Part shown: positions 1 through 9,717 of the stretch, in pieces
Layout: every line of letters starts with the position of its first letter
Numbering within the stretch: the stretch's first letter is position 1
Assembly: GCA_963796675.1 (NCBI GenBank)
Contig: CAWCMS010000008.1
Coordinates: 1 to 64,000, forward strand
Direction: 5' to 3'
From: CAWCDJ01 sp963796675
GTDB taxonomy: Bacteria; Acidobacteriota; Terriglobia; Bryobacterales; Bryobacteraceae
DNA length: 64,000 nt
Program-made: the position numbers and the translations under genes
The notes under the pieces: generated by a model
What the model was told of the DNA's origin: nothing
What the model saw: only the letters and a program-made list of their open reading frames with translations
Database searches by the model: none

Positions 1-174
1 GACCTCATCGTTTTCCAGGTTGCCTTCCAGGGCGGCGCCGTGGATTTTGAAACGATCCACCGTCACGGGTTTCGCGTCCGGCACAACCGGCGGCACTTCG
101 GTCTTGACCTGCGCCGCTGCCCAAGCTGTCAATCCGAGCGCTAATGTGATCGCTCCGAGAATCTCGAATTTCAT
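1..174 (-). CDS. Secreted esterase-like protein, N-terminal part (cut by window edge)
   Basis: The first 58 residues are visible, starting from an ATG whose first base is 174. Residues 1-21 form a signal peptide (hydrophobic stretch ending in AWAAAQ). The mature start carries PVTVDRFKIHGAALEGNLEND, which resembles the entry strand of secreted alpha/beta-hydrolase esterases that Acidobacteria encode next to xylanolytic genes. No catalytic residues are inside the window, so the esterase assignment is an inference from this short stretch and from the neighbouring hemicellulose genes. The reading frame is open to the window edge. Confidence 0.5.
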   Translation of the reverse strand, partial: MKFEILGAITLALGLTAWAAAQVKTEVPPVVPDAKPVTVDRFKIHGAALEGNLENDEV

Positions 175-205
175 ATTCAACCCTGCCTCCTTCTTGTACG
201 GCGCG

Positions 206-2113
206 CTATTTCCAGTCGAGTTCCAGTACCTGAATCGAGTAGCCCGGCATCACGTACTGGATGCGCTCCCCCTTGACGGTTAGGGCCGACCTTACCGGCA
301 CGATCCAGTCAGGATGCTCGATGGTATTCGTCGCCCATGTAGTGCTGGCCTTGAGCGTCTCGATATGCGCCGTATGGGATGCGGCTCCAATCCCGTTGAG
401 CGTAATCGTGAGCGGCTGTTCGGCGGAGCTTGCGTTCACCAGCTTCACGCACATCTTCTTGGTCTTGGATGATCCGGTTACGGAATAGAAGAATCGGTCG
501 CCGCCTCCTGAGACCGATGACTCGAGCGTCTGATCGCCCAGGCAGGAAGAGAACATCACTTGGGCGTAGTAACTCGGTGACCCGTAACTGTTCAGCGCGT
601 CGTAGCCAATCAGGTCGGACTCCCACTGCATCCCTCCGGGATTCACATTCACCAACAACGGCGCGTAGCTGGCCATGATGACAATGTCACTATTCCGTTC
701 CATACCGGTCATCACGCGGCGTCCCCCAGCGCGCACCGAAATTGGGGTAGGAGTGCCTTCCCGGGTAGCCCATTCGCCTACGAAGATCTTCGGTCCCCCG
801 CGGTCGGGTCGTCGTAGTGCTGCGCCTCCTCGAACATTCCTGTTCCCGCTTATAGTAGTGATCATCGACGACGTCGGGAGTGACGCTCTGTCATCGGGAA
901 TGGTCGCGATCACCTGAAGATTGTCCGGATGTTCCCCTTGATCGCTTTGTAGAATTGCGCGAAGCGGCCGTCATAGGTCCTGGCTTTGTCGAACGAATCT
1001 TCGTTGCCGACTTCCACGTAACGCAACGCGAAGGGCGCTGGGTGGCCGTCGTCGCGCGCGCAACGCGCCCCATTTGGTTTCCGCTCCACCGGTTACATAT
1101 TCGATCTCGTCCAGAGCTTCCTGCACATAGGGATCGAGAGCGGGACCGGGCTTCACCACCTGTCCGCCCAACGAATAGCCTGCGAATACCGCGAGAACGG
1201 GCTGCATGTGGAGGTCTTCGCACCACTCCAGGAACTCCAGCAGCCCCATGCCGTCGGTGGAATGGTATCCCCAAGTGCGGGGTGTGTCGGACGATCGACC
1301 AGGGGCCCGATCATCTTCCTCCAATCGAAATGCTCTTCGATCCGCCCGCCCTCCAGGTAGTTGCCTCCGGGAAAGCGCAGGAACGCGGGATGCATGGCTG
1401 CCAGCTTTTCCATGATGTCCGTGCGGTTCCCGTTGCGGCGGCCATGATACGTAGGCGGAAAGAGCGAGACGAGTTGGAGCCAAAGCGTTGCCGGCCGGTC
1501 GATCGTCAGCTCGAGGTGGTTCTCGGAATCAGTGGTGACACTCCCGGACCGCATTTCGAACGGGTACTCCTTCCAATTCGATCCGGCGATCGAAGCGGAG
1601 GTAGTCGCCAGCACTTGGCCGGACTGGTTCGACACCAATGCGATCTTCAGTGGTAGCAGGCCAGGAGCGTCGCTCTTCGCAAAGAGGGACCCGGTGTAGC
1701 GGGTATTCGGCCGCACCGCGATCCCCCAATAACCCTCATTGAGCAGACCCGCCGGATCTCTGCCCGGCTTTCGCGACCTCGAGTTTCGCACTATAAGGAA
1801 GCGCGGCGGACGGCCCGTCGTCTTTGTCCACCGTGACCTTGGCAGATGCTGCCCCTTTCTCGACCAGGAACCAGTTGAGAACTCCTGTCCAGTCGGAGCG
1901 GAACGTGCGGTTGCGAATCAACTCCGCGTATATCCCTCCGTCGTACGAGTAGTTGATCTCTTCCGTCATCAGGCCGTACAGCGTCGGACTGACAGCAGCT
2001 TTGGGTTGGTGCACATCCACGTTAAGCGCCGCCGGCGATTGTCCATAGAGCGCGGAGGCCGCAAATGCAGCTACCAGGATAGGGGTAGAGATTCCCGGGC
2101 AACGATAGTACAT
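206..2113 (-). pseudogene. GH51-type alpha-L-arabinofuranosidase, broken by many frameshifts
   Basis: Pieces of one secreted arabinofuranosidase can be read in order, but in changing frames. The N-terminal piece starts at 2113 with a signal peptide and the family-like LYGLMTEEINYSYDGGIYAEL. A central piece carries MHPAFLRFPGGNYLEGG. Further pieces carry YVEVGNED (acid/base Glu codon 1000-1002) and FVGEWATREG (nucleophile Glu codon 773-775). The C-terminal beta-sandwich piece ends at a TAG at 206-208. The correct frame changes near 1775, 1280, 1053, 918, 890, 843 and 805, and two compensating changes lie near 755 and 720. All are single-base shifts, and both catalytic Glu codons survive. The enzyme would release arabinose from arabinoxylan, which fits the neighbours. 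It is either a decaying pseudogene or a badly sequenced intact gene. Confidence 0.8.
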
Positions 2114-2205
2114 GATGTCCTTTCACGCGAGGGAGGCCGGTTCACTGATGCGCCCGCCCGGGCAGGCGAATGAGCGGCGCGGTGGCTCCTCGGCCGCCAA
2201 CTCTT

Positions 2206-3177
2206 TCACCTTGTCGAATTCTTTCTGCGCTTCCTGCGTTCGGCCGAAAGAGAAGCCCAGAGGCGGCCCAAGCGGTAATGCGCGTCGGGCTTCGAGGGAT
2301 CCATCCGGATTGCCTCGCGAAAACGGCGGGCAGCCTCGTCGGAATCGTTCCGTTCGGTTAGAAGGATGCCGAGGTCCAGGTGCGCGATCCGAATGTTCGA
2401 ATCCGATAGTAGCGCCTGTCGCAGATGCGCCTCCGCTTGCTTTGCCCGGTTCACATGCATTTCTGCATCGCCGAGGTAGGCTAAGGCCTGTGCGTGCTGG
2501 GGGACGCTCGCCAGCTCTGCTTCGAATTCGCGGCAGGCCTCCTCATAGCGCCGCTGTTTCCAGTAAAGATAGCCCAGGCCGAAATGAGCGTCGGGCGGAG
2601 CCGGAGATATCTTCACTGCAGCTTCGAATTCCGCGGTGGCCGCGGCCGCCCGGTTGGAGGCATCCAACACCTCGCCCAGGAGGACATGAACCGGTGCGGA
2701 ATCCGGGTTCTTCGAAAGCAGAAACTGGAATTCAGCTAATGCCTCCGCGAATTGGTCCGATGCCAGGTAACTCTGCGCCAGAGTGTACCGGAGTTCCAGG
2801 TTATCGGGCTCTGCCTTGGAGGCCACTTTCAGTTGCGCCGCAGCGTCCGTATAACGCTTGCACCCGTAGTAGCTCATTCCGAGCAGAGCGCGCGCCTGGA
2901 AGCTGCCGCTGTCGGCTCGCACCGCTTGTTCGAATGCCGAGGCCGCCTCGGGGAGACGGTTGGACTTGAAGTACGCGAGCCCCAGGTTGAGATACAGTCC
3001 GGGCAGGTGGGAGTCCAGGCGGAGGGCCGCTCTGTAATGTTGGATCGCAGGCTCATACTTGCCCTCGTGGGCAAGAGCCGTGCCGCGCGCTGCTTCGGCG
3101 ACGGCTTCCGGAACCGCCGCCCATAACGGGCACGCGGCCAACAGGAAACCCAAGACCCGAATGGAACCCGTGACCAT
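2206..3177 (-). CDS. Secreted/periplasmic TPR-repeat protein, C-terminus frameshifted
   Basis: This 323-residue protein has a signal peptide (about residues 1-21, ending LWAAVPEA) followed by about eight tetratricopeptide repeats, for example YEPAIQHYRAALRLDSHLPG and RYEEACREFEAELASVPQHA. TPR solenoids hold protein complexes; no enzymatic domain is seen. It follows the TonB-dependent receptor in the same direction, and such TPR genes commonly sit beside these receptors in Acidobacteria. The C-terminus appears frameshifted near 2255: the alternative frame reads GRTQEAQKEFDKVKELAAEE, a normal TPR end, and would run to a stop at 2123-2125. The present frame ends instead in an Arg/Lys-rich tail. 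Confidence 0.75.
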   Translation of the reverse strand: MVTGSIRVLGFLLAACPLWAAVPEAVAEAARGTALAHEGKYEPAIQHYRAALRLDSHLPGLYLNLGLAYFKSNRLPEAASAFEQAVRADSGSFQARALLGMSYYGCKRYTDAAAQLKVASKAEPDNLELRYTLAQSYLASDQFAEALAEFQFLLSKNPDSAPVHVLLGEVLDASNRAAAATAEFEAAVKISPAPPDAHFGLGYLYWKQRRYEEACREFEAELASVPQHAQALAYLGDAEMHVNRAKQAEAHLRQALLSDSNIRIAHLDLGILLTERNDSDEAARRFREAIRMDPSKPDAHYRLGRLWASLSAERRKRRKNSTR

Positions 3178-3235
3178 AGCCGATTTCTACCAAGGGCCCG
3201 GGATCGTATCAACGCGGGCGCCTTCCTAAAAGCAT

Positions 3236-3271
3236 ACTCGCTTACCGGGCCGGTAAACCCGGTAAGCGAGT
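3236..3271 (-). terminator. 14-bp inverted repeat after the TonB-receptor gene
   Basis: The arms ACTCGCTTACCGGG (3236-3249) and CCCGGTAAGCGAGT (3258-3271) are perfect reverse complements separated by 8 bases. The hairpin lies 26 bases past the receptor stop and before the TPR gene start. On the minus strand it is followed by only four Ts, so it may be a weak or processing-type terminator that lowers expression of the downstream TPR gene. Confidence 0.55.
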
Positions 3272-3297
3272 GGTTTGTATATTTACCGGTTATCCGG

Positions 3298-6200
3298 CTA
3301 GAACTGCATCTTCCCGCCAAACTGGAAGACGCGCTGGGTGTAGGTACCGGTGAGTTGTCCGAAGTTGCCTGCCGTCACGCTCGTGCTGAGACCGTTGAAC
3401 TGGGTATGGTTAAAGGTATTGAAGGTCTCCACCCGGAACTCGAACCGGGCGTGCTCCTTGATCTGAAACGCTTTGAACATCGCCAGGTTCCAGTTGTTGC
3501 GTCCCGGAGTGACGACGTCGTTCCTGGCCGCCGAGCCCCACTGCAGCGGACCCGGCTGCGCGAAAGACGAGCCGCTGAACCACTGGAACCGGGTTCCTGG
3601 ATACGTGACGGGCCCGACCACGTTCGCCCGGTTGGAGGTACCGCCGCCGTACCCGAGGTTATCGGGGCCGGCGCCGATGCTAACCGGGGTTCCGGACTCG
3701 AAGAGGGCGATGCCCGAGAGCTCCCATCCGCCCGCCAGCGACTTAACAGCCCGGTTGGCGGAGTCGCGGAAGAATGGGAATCGGTAAATAAAGCTCGTGA
3801 CCGACATCTGCCGTCTGTCAAAGCCCGCCGGACCGTAGTCCCAATGGGCATTGAACGGATTGCTCACGTTGGAGAAGATCTCGCCATCGATAATGTCGAA
3901 GGCGTGCGACCACGTGTATGCAGTGTTGAACGTCAGGTTCTTCCACGCCGTGGCCCGCACCGTGACCTGCAACGAATTGTAGTTGGAGTTCGCCGACATT
4001 TCCATGGGAGCGATGCTTGACCAACCCAGATATTGCCGGTAGAGATTGGGATTCAAGGCAGCCCCGGTGTAACCGCAAGTGCCGCCGCAAACGCCCAGGC
4101 GGTTTGGATCATTCTGTGCCAGGGTATTGATGTTGACCCCTTCCGACTGGTGATAATTCGAGTTGCCCACGTAGGTCACCGTCAGGACAGAATTTTCTCG
4201 CAACTGCTGCTGGATGCCGATGCTCCACTGGGCCGAGGTAGGTACCTTGTACAGCCGGTCTACCGTCGTCATAGTCGCGGGAAAGTACGGCACTGATGCG
4301 GTAAGTCCACTGGTGTAGCTCGTCGCTGGATTGTCAAGGTAGACATTAGTCGGGGCGGAGGTATAGGCAAACGGAGTGTTGCTTTGGCCCATGTTGTACT
4401 CTTCGTTGCCTCCGATGCGTTCATAGAAAATCCCGCCTCCAGCCCGCAGAACGGTCTTCTGACGTCCGGTCAAATCATACGCAAACCCGATGCGCGGGGC
4501 GAACGTGTCCCAGTGGTTATCCACCAGGCTCTTCGGAATCCCGTTCCGTCCGGCGATGCCCACTCCATTCATGTAGAACTTCACACTGGAGAGCGGAATG
4601 CCGGAAACCGTGGTGAATCCGGGACCGTTCGGGTCCAGAGCGCCGCTCGCCAGGAAGGTCGGAGCCTGCTTGGGGTCGTAAAGGTTCGGATAGAAGTTGG
4701 ACGCTGTACCTTCGGAATCGTATGCATGGGGAATGCCTTCCCAGCGGATACCCAGATTGAGCGTCAACCGGCTGCTGACTCGCCAGTCGTCCATAGCGTA
4801 AAGATTGTAGTTGTCGGGGTTGATGTGGACGAAATCCACACTGGCCGGTTCGCTATACCCGGAGGCGAAACCCATCAGGAAGTCCGCCATCCCGTTGCCC
4901 GTGGCCGATCCGCTGAAAGTGAATTGCCCGCCGGCGTTTAGCTGGAACTGCTGCCACTTATGGGTATGCATCCAGGACGCGCCAAACTTCATGTTGTGTT
5001 TGCCGTGAGTCCAGAGGATATCGTCCTTTCCCTGCCAGCTACGCCAGGTGTTATACCAAGGCCACCAACCAGGGGAGTAACTGATATTGTAGGGAGATCC
5101 GATGCTAACCCCAGGCAGCTTGTTGTCTTTGTTGGCCTGGAAAAAGTTCGACACGGTATATCCGGTCGGCTTCTGGTACAGGCCTACGTCAGTGATGTTG
5201 AGGTCGTTGCCGTTGAAATTGAACGCCGCCTCATTCAGCAGGGTCGGGCTGATGGTATAGGTGGCGTGCACGACTCCGGCCCAGGAGGGAACGGCCATAA
5301 TCGATCCGGCCGTCGCATACGTGCCGCCCGCCCACAGTGGAGGCGCTTGCTGCTGACTGCCGTTGTCATAGATCAGGGAGCCCATCAAGTTCAATTTGCT
5401 GTTGACTTGTTGATCGATGCGGAGGGTTTCCTCGCGGTAGAAAGTCAACTGATTAACCACCGCATAGTACTGATTGTTGGCTGCGTTGGCCGCGGGGAAA
5501 AGGCCGGCCTTCAACAGCGCGGTAGCGTTGGAATCGAGAAGACCGCTCGGAATTACGTTGTTTGGGATAATCCCGCCGGGGGTGAGCCCGTATTGACCCA
5601 GCTTGGCGATCTCGGCCGGATCCGTGGTAACCGGTACTTTGAGCTGCCCGCAACTACCACCCGTGCAACCGTTGGCCGGCAAGAGGTAACCGAAGTCACC
5701 GCCCCTCGCCGCAGTGGGCACCGAGGACGCGTTGATTGCATTCCCGTTTACCTCCCTGCGCCATTCCTGGTTGTAGAAGAAGAAGGTCTTCCTCGGATGG
5801 CCGATCGGGACCGGCCCGCCCATGTTGAACCCGAACGTATTGTAACGGAGTTCCGGTTTGCGCTGGCCATTCAAATTCGAAAAGAAGGTGTTTGCGTCAA
5901 AAGAGTCGTTGCGGACGTACTCCCAGGCAGAGCCGTGGTACTCCTTCGTGCCGCTCTTGGTGACCATGGTGATCATGCCGCCTGAGGACTGGCCCAGGTC
6001 AGCCGCGAAATTGCTCGTCTCCACCTTAAATTCCTGAAGGGCATCCTGGGATGGCGAGACGATGAGAATGCCGCCGCCGCCCCGGTCATAAGCTTCTCCG
6101 CCATTGATCAGCCAATTGTTGTGGTCGGACCGCTGGCCATTGAACTCGATAGCCCGGTTTTGGGTTTGCGCCATCGGCGTATCAAAATCCGGGATGCCGG

Positions 6201-6720
6201 CGGCAGCGCCGGGCACCAAAGCTGCAAGCTGGATGACGTTGCGGCCGTTAGTCGCCAGATCCGCGACTTGGGCCCCGGTAATGGTCTGGCTGACCTCATT
6301 AGTGTCCGCCTGAACCTGAACCGCGTTGGCTTTGACGGTGATACTCTCTTGCGCCTGGCCGACCTGAAGAGCCGCGTCGACCCGGACGGTATCGTTCACG
6401 CTGAGCGTGATGCCGGTCAGTTCATGCGACTTAAATCCCGGCGCTTCCACCCGGACGCTGTAGAGTCCGATCGCGAGTTCGCGGGCAGCATAACTGCCGG
6501 TGGCATTCGTTGTCGTGGAACGGACGAGGCCCGTCCCTGCGTTCGTAATGGCTACCTTGGCGTCCGGGACAGCGGCGCCGCTTGGATCAGTCACCGTGCC
6601 TACAATGCTGGCCGTTTCCTGACCGTACGCGATTGTACTGAGCAGAGCGAAGCCGAGCACCAATATCAGACGGCTCGACAACCTCCCTGGACCATTTAGA
6701 TATCGCTTGCCCTTGTGCAC
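3298..6720 (-). CDS. TonB-dependent receptor, Oar-like, with N-terminal carboxypeptidase-regulatory domain
   Basis: This 1140-residue outer-membrane receptor starts with a signal peptide (LILVLGFALLSTIAYGQ). A CarboxypepD_reg/CNA-B-like domain follows at about residues 36-120 (ASIVGTVTDPSGAAVPDAKV), then a plug domain with VTVKAN-type strands and NGRNVIQLAALVPG, and a long beta-barrel ending in VFQFGGKMQF with a terminal Phe. This is the architecture that Acidobacteria use for oligosaccharide import; TonB supplies the energy. The start is supported by a strong ribosome site (GGAGGT) a few bases upstream. Neighbouring GH51, GH3, esterase and GPH symporter genes point to arabinoxylan oligosaccharides as substrate. 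That substrate is inferred, not visible in the protein. Confidence 0.9.
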   Translation of the reverse strand: MHKGKRYLNGPGRLSSRLILVLGFALLSTIAYGQETASIVGTVTDPSGAAVPDAKVAITNAGTGLVRSTTTNATGSYAARELAIGLYSVRVEAPGFKSHELTGITLSVNDTVRVDAALQVGQAQESITVKANAVQVQADTNEVSQTITGAQVADLATNGRNVIQLAALVPGAAAGIPDFDTPMAQTQNRAIEFNGQRSDHNNWLINGGEAYDRGGGGILIVSPSQDALQEFKVETSNFAADLGQSSGGMITMVTKSGTKEYHGSAWEYVRNDSFDANTFFSNLNGQRKPELRYNTFGFNMGGPVPIGHPRKTFFFYNQEWRREVNGNAINASSVPTAARGGDFGYLLPANGCTGGSCGQLKVPVTTDPAEIAKLGQYGLTPGGIIPNNVIPSGLLDSNATALLKAGLFPAANAANNQYYAVVNQLTFYREETLRIDQQVNSKLNLMGSLIYDNGSQQQAPPLWAGGTYATAGSIMAVPSWAGVVHATYTISPTLLNEAAFNFNGNDLNITDVGLYQKPTGYTVSNFFQANKDNKLPGVSIGSPYNISYSPGWWPWYNTWRSWQGKDDILWTHGKHNMKFGASWMHTHKWQQFQLNAGGQFTFSGSATGNGMADFLMGFASGYSEPASVDFVHINPDNYNLYAMDDWRVSSRLTLNLGIRWEGIPHAYDSEGTASNFYPNLYDPKQAPTFLASGALDPNGPGFTTVSGIPLSSVKFYMNGVGIAGRNGIPKSLVDNHWDTFAPRIGFAYDLTGRQKTVLRAGGGIFYERIGGNEEYNMGQSNTPFAYTSAPTNVYLDNPATSYTSGLTASVPYFPATMTTVDRLYKVPTSAQWSIGIQQQLRENSVLTVTYVGNSNYHQSEGVNINTLAQNDPNRLGVCGGTCGYTGAALNPNLYRQYLGWSSIAPMEMSANSNYNSLQVTVRATAWKNLTFNTAYTWSHAFDIIDGEIFSNVSNPFNAHWDYGPAGFDRRQMSVTSFIYRFPFFRDSANRAVKSLAGGWELSGIALFESGTPVSIGAGPDNLGYGGGTSNRANVVGPVTYPGTRFQWFSGSSFAQPGPLQWGSAARNDVVTPGRNNWNLAMFKAFQIKEHARFEFRVETFNTFNHTQFNGLSTSVTAGNFGQLTGTYTQRVFQFGGKMQF

Positions 6721-6860
6721 ATTTACCTCCTCACCAAACCCATTCGGGGTTTCGTATTCACTTGACAGACCGGTGGTGGTCTTCGCCGGAGAGTATGCGT
6801 GTTTGAGATGGGTGTGAAGGCTGTTACGGCACGATACAATCTTTCTCGTGTTAATTGAAG

Positions 6861-6872
6861 CGCTTGCAAGCG
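6861..6872. promoter_or_regulatory. Perfect 12-bp palindrome, LacI-family operator candidate
   Basis: CGCTTGCAAGCG is its own reverse complement and lies within TGAAGCGCTTGCAAGCG, similar to the CcpA/LacI-type consensus with a central CG. It sits in the 225-bp divergent region between the TonB receptor (starts 6720) and the membrane-anchored regulator (starts 6946), where it could control both. No clear -35/-10 pair was assigned here. Confidence 0.45.
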
Positions 6873-6945
6873 ATTACAGCAGGCGCCAAAATATGTATGG
6901 CACATAATATTTTCTGTGCTAGCATTGCAATGAAATCGAAGGGCC

Positions 6946-8187
6946 ATGTCTCGCAAGCCTGATTTGCAATTGCCGGCGCCGGGTCTGCCGCCGGATAAAG
7001 CCGAAGTGGTTCTGGCGGAGCTGGAGCGCGTGCTTGGCAGCCCTCACTTCCGCGGTAGCCGGCGCTGCCAGACGCTATTGCGGCGGATCACCGAACAGAC
7101 GGTTGCCGGCCACGCCGATTGCCTAAAGGAACGCTCTCTTGGGATGGAGGTATTCGGTCGTCCTTCGGATTACGATACGAGCCAGGACCCGGTAGTACGC
7201 GCCAGTGCGGCAGAGATTCGTAAGAAACTGGCCCAGTATTATCAGGAAACCGGGCGCGACTCGCACACCCGCATCGAACTGCCTTCCGGCTCCTATCTCG
7301 CCGACTTTCACTTCACCTCGGAAAAGCCCGCGACACCGGTCTCCCCGGCCAAGCCGCACAATCGAGCGACCCTCGTGGTCGGAGCCGCAGTCACCGCCGC
7401 TTTGCTGATCCTGGCCGCGATCCTGACGGTACCGAATCTGCATCACTCCGACCTCGATGATTTGTGGGGGCCGGTTCTGAAGACACCCGGAACGGTGCTG
7501 GTCTGCGTTGGCCTGCAGGCAGCGTACAATTGGCGCTCAGCCCAAGCCCAGGACGAGATTCAGGGCATCATCCAGGCCCCGGCCAGTGCGGCGGCAAAAG
7601 GCCGCCCGATGCGCGATGAGGATCTCGTTCTACTTCGCGATCGCTACGTGGCCGTGGACGATGCGCTTTGCCTGGTCCGCCTCACGTCACTGCTCGAAAG
7701 GCACCGTAAGCCATACCGAATCCGCGGCGAGCGGTCCACCTCTTTTGCCGACCTTCGAGACACCCCGGCGGTGCTGATCGGCGCCTTTGACAATCCATGG
7801 ACGCTCCGCACCGGCGGCCAGCTACGCTTCACGTTCACCAAGGACAGCGAACATGATACCGGGATGGTGCACGACAGCCAGCATCCCGACAAGTCCGACT
7901 GGAGGCTCTCCCAATACTGGCCGAACTGGGATATTCCGGTCGATTATGCCATCGTCACGCGCATGGTGGATACCACTTCCGACCGCCCCGTCGTGATCGC
8001 AGCCGGCCTGACACAATACGGCACGATGGGGGCAGGCGAGTTCTTGAGCAACGAAGAGTACTTCTCCGAAGCCGCCCGGCAGTTGCCCAAGAACTGGCCG
8101 AAGAAAAATTTGCAGATCGTCCTGAGCGTCCCGGTCGTGAACCGGATTTCCGGCCGCCCCCGGGTTCTGGCGACTCACGTCTGGTGA
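6946..8187 (+). CDS. Membrane-anchored protein with Acidobacteria-type putative DNA-binding N-domain
   Basis: This is a 413-residue protein. Residues 18-122 form a compact domain seen widely in Acidobacteria, with LKERSLGMEVFGR, DYDTSQDPVVRASAAEIRKKL and ELPSGSYLADF. I read it as a regulator-like, possibly winged-helix module. One transmembrane helix follows (about 142-161), then an extracytoplasmic domain of about 250 residues with no family I recognise. A cytoplasmic DNA-binding-like part joined to an outside domain is CadC- or ToxR-like in layout. The gene is divergent from the TonB receptor, so it may sense substrate and regulate the receptor locus. The DNA-binding role is inferred from layout and position, not shown. 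Confidence 0.6.
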   Translation: MSRKPDLQLPAPGLPPDKAEVVLAELERVLGSPHFRGSRRCQTLLRRITEQTVAGHADCLKERSLGMEVFGRPSDYDTSQDPVVRASAAEIRKKLAQYYQETGRDSHTRIELPSGSYLADFHFTSEKPATPVSPAKPHNRATLVVGAAVTAALLILAAILTVPNLHHSDLDDLWGPVLKTPGTVLVCVGLQAAYNWRSAQAQDEIQGIIQAPASAAAKGRPMRDEDLVLLRDRYVAVDDALCLVRLTSLLERHRKPYRIRGERSTSFADLRDTPAVLIGAFDNPWTLRTGGQLRFTFTKDSEHDTGMVHDSQHPDKSDWRLSQYWPNWDIPVDYAIVTRMVDTTSDRPVVIAAGLTQYGTMGAGEFLSNEEYFSEAARQLPKNWPKKNLQIVLSVPVVNRISGRPRVLATHVW

Positions 8188-8213
8188 CGGACAGCGCGAG
8201 TCCCGCCACTCCC

Positions 8214-9707
8214 TCAAACCGTCGCGAACTTCTTCCGGCGCTCCGCCAACTCATCCTGAATCTGTAAATTTAATCTCCGGCTGATCGGATAAATAATCAG
8301 GCAGGCCACCACCACCAGGAACAGGATCGCCGGGAAGATGCTGATGGTCATGCGAATTCCCTGGAGCGCTCCGGTGGTCTGTACGGCGTTTGCACGATAA
8401 CCGAATGCGGAAAGCAGCCAACCGGCCGCGGCCCCGCCCAGGCTCAGCCCGGTCTTCAAGCCGAACAGAATGGTCGCATAGATGATCCCTGTCGTCCGGC
8501 GGCCCGTCTTCCACTCGGAGTAGTCCGCCACGTCCGCGAACATGGCCCACAGCAGGGGAATCGTCGGCGCGTACGTTAGCGTGCGCATCCACTCCAGCAG
8601 GAATATAGTCCCGACCGATTCCCCCGGGACCAGCGCGAACAGTGCCATGAACACGGTGGTGACCCCGAAGCCGGCCAGCGCCACAGCCTTTTTCCCGAAT
8701 CGCGCACAGAGAGCGGTGGAAAACACCACCCCCACGACGGTGACGAGTTGGCCGGAAATATTCAACAGGCTGAATCCCACCGACGCGATGTTGCTCCGGT
8801 TGGCGTCCACGATCAGGCCGAACGTGTTCAAGAGCCTGTACCATGAGCCGGCATGGGCTCCGCCACCGGAGGCAGCTGTCAGACCGATCCCTTGCAAAAC
8901 TTCGAAGAGCCTGCCGGGGCTGACGTAATACTGGAAGTAATAGAAGAGCGTTCCCCCGCGCATCGCCAGGACCGCGAAGTGTGCCAGGGTGAGGATGAAC
9001 ATGGCCTTCCACGGCCGGTTATGCAACAGCGCGCCGAAATCCCGCCGCGCCGCGGATTCCTGCCTGGGATCCGGCTGGATGCGCTCCCTGGTGGTCACGA
9101 AGGTGATGGAGAACATGACCACGCACACCGCGGCCCATAGCCCCATCGTCATTTGCCAGCCCTTGGCATTGTTGCCTTGTCCGAACTTGGCCACCAGCGG
9201 CAACGTAAAGCCACCGACGATCAACTGCGCAATCATGGCGGCCACGAAGCGGTAAGACGAAAGGCTCGTGCGCTCATTGATGTCGCCGGTCATCACGCCG
9301 GTCATGGCGGAATAGGGCGTATTGTTCGCCGAGTAGAGCGTCATGAGCAGGATGTTCGTGCCGCAGGCCCATAGCAGGTTTCCCGAGACTCCCCAGCCGG
9401 GGTTGGTGTAGGCCAGGACCATGGCGATTCCGAAAGGCGCGGCGGTCCAGAGGACCCAAGGTCGAAACTTGCCCCAGCGGGTATTCGTCCGGTCGGCGAC
9501 CACCCCCATCATGGGATCGAAAACGGCATCCCAGAGCCTTCCCGCCAGCAGCAGGGTGCCTGCTGCTGCGGCGGCGACCCCCATCGTGTCGGTATAGAAA
9601 CTGAGCTGGAACAGAATCATCGTCTGGAAGACGAAGTTGGCAGCGCCGTCTCCCAGGCTGTAGCCCGCCTTCTCGGCAAATGAGAGCTTCTGCGATTTTG
9701 CTGGCAT
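8214..9707 (-). CDS. GPH-family sugar:cation symporter
   Basis: This 497-residue polytopic membrane protein belongs to the glycoside-pentoside-hexuronide (MelB/XynP-like) branch of the major facilitator superfamily. The N-terminal AEKAGYSLGDGAANFVFQTM and the GRLWDAVFDPMMGVVADRT signature are characteristic. The loop between helices 2 and 3 has TRWGKFRPWVLW, also typical. About twelve hydrophobic segments are visible. It is likely to import a glycoside or short xylo/arabino-oligosaccharide from the periplasm together with a cation. It is transcribed after the GH3 gene (10-bp gap), which would cleave the imported sugar. A 60-residue segment between helices 6 and 7 is longer than in many relatives. 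Confidence 0.88.
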   Translation of the reverse strand: MPAKSQKLSFAEKAGYSLGDGAANFVFQTMILFQLSFYTDTMGVAAAAAGTLLLAGRLWDAVFDPMMGVVADRTNTRWGKFRPWVLWTAAPFGIAMVLAYTNPGWGVSGNLLWACGTNILLMTLYSANNTPYSAMTGVMTGDINERTSLSSYRFVAAMIAQLIVGGFTLPLVAKFGQGNNAKGWQMTMGLWAAVCVVMFSITFVTTRERIQPDPRQESAARRDFGALLHNRPWKAMFILTLAHFAVLAMRGGTLFYYFQYYVSPGRLFEVLQGIGLTAASGGGAHAGSWYRLLNTFGLIVDANRSNIASVGFSLLNISGQLVTVVGVVFSTALCARFGKKAVALAGFGVTTVFMALFALVPGESVGTIFLLEWMRTLTYAPTIPLLWAMFADVADYSEWKTGRRTTGIIYATILFGLKTGLSLGGAAAGWLLSAFGYRANAVQTTGALQGIRMTISIFPAILFLVVVACLIIYPISRRLNLQIQDELAERRKKFATV

Positions 9708-9717
9708 ATCGATTCCG

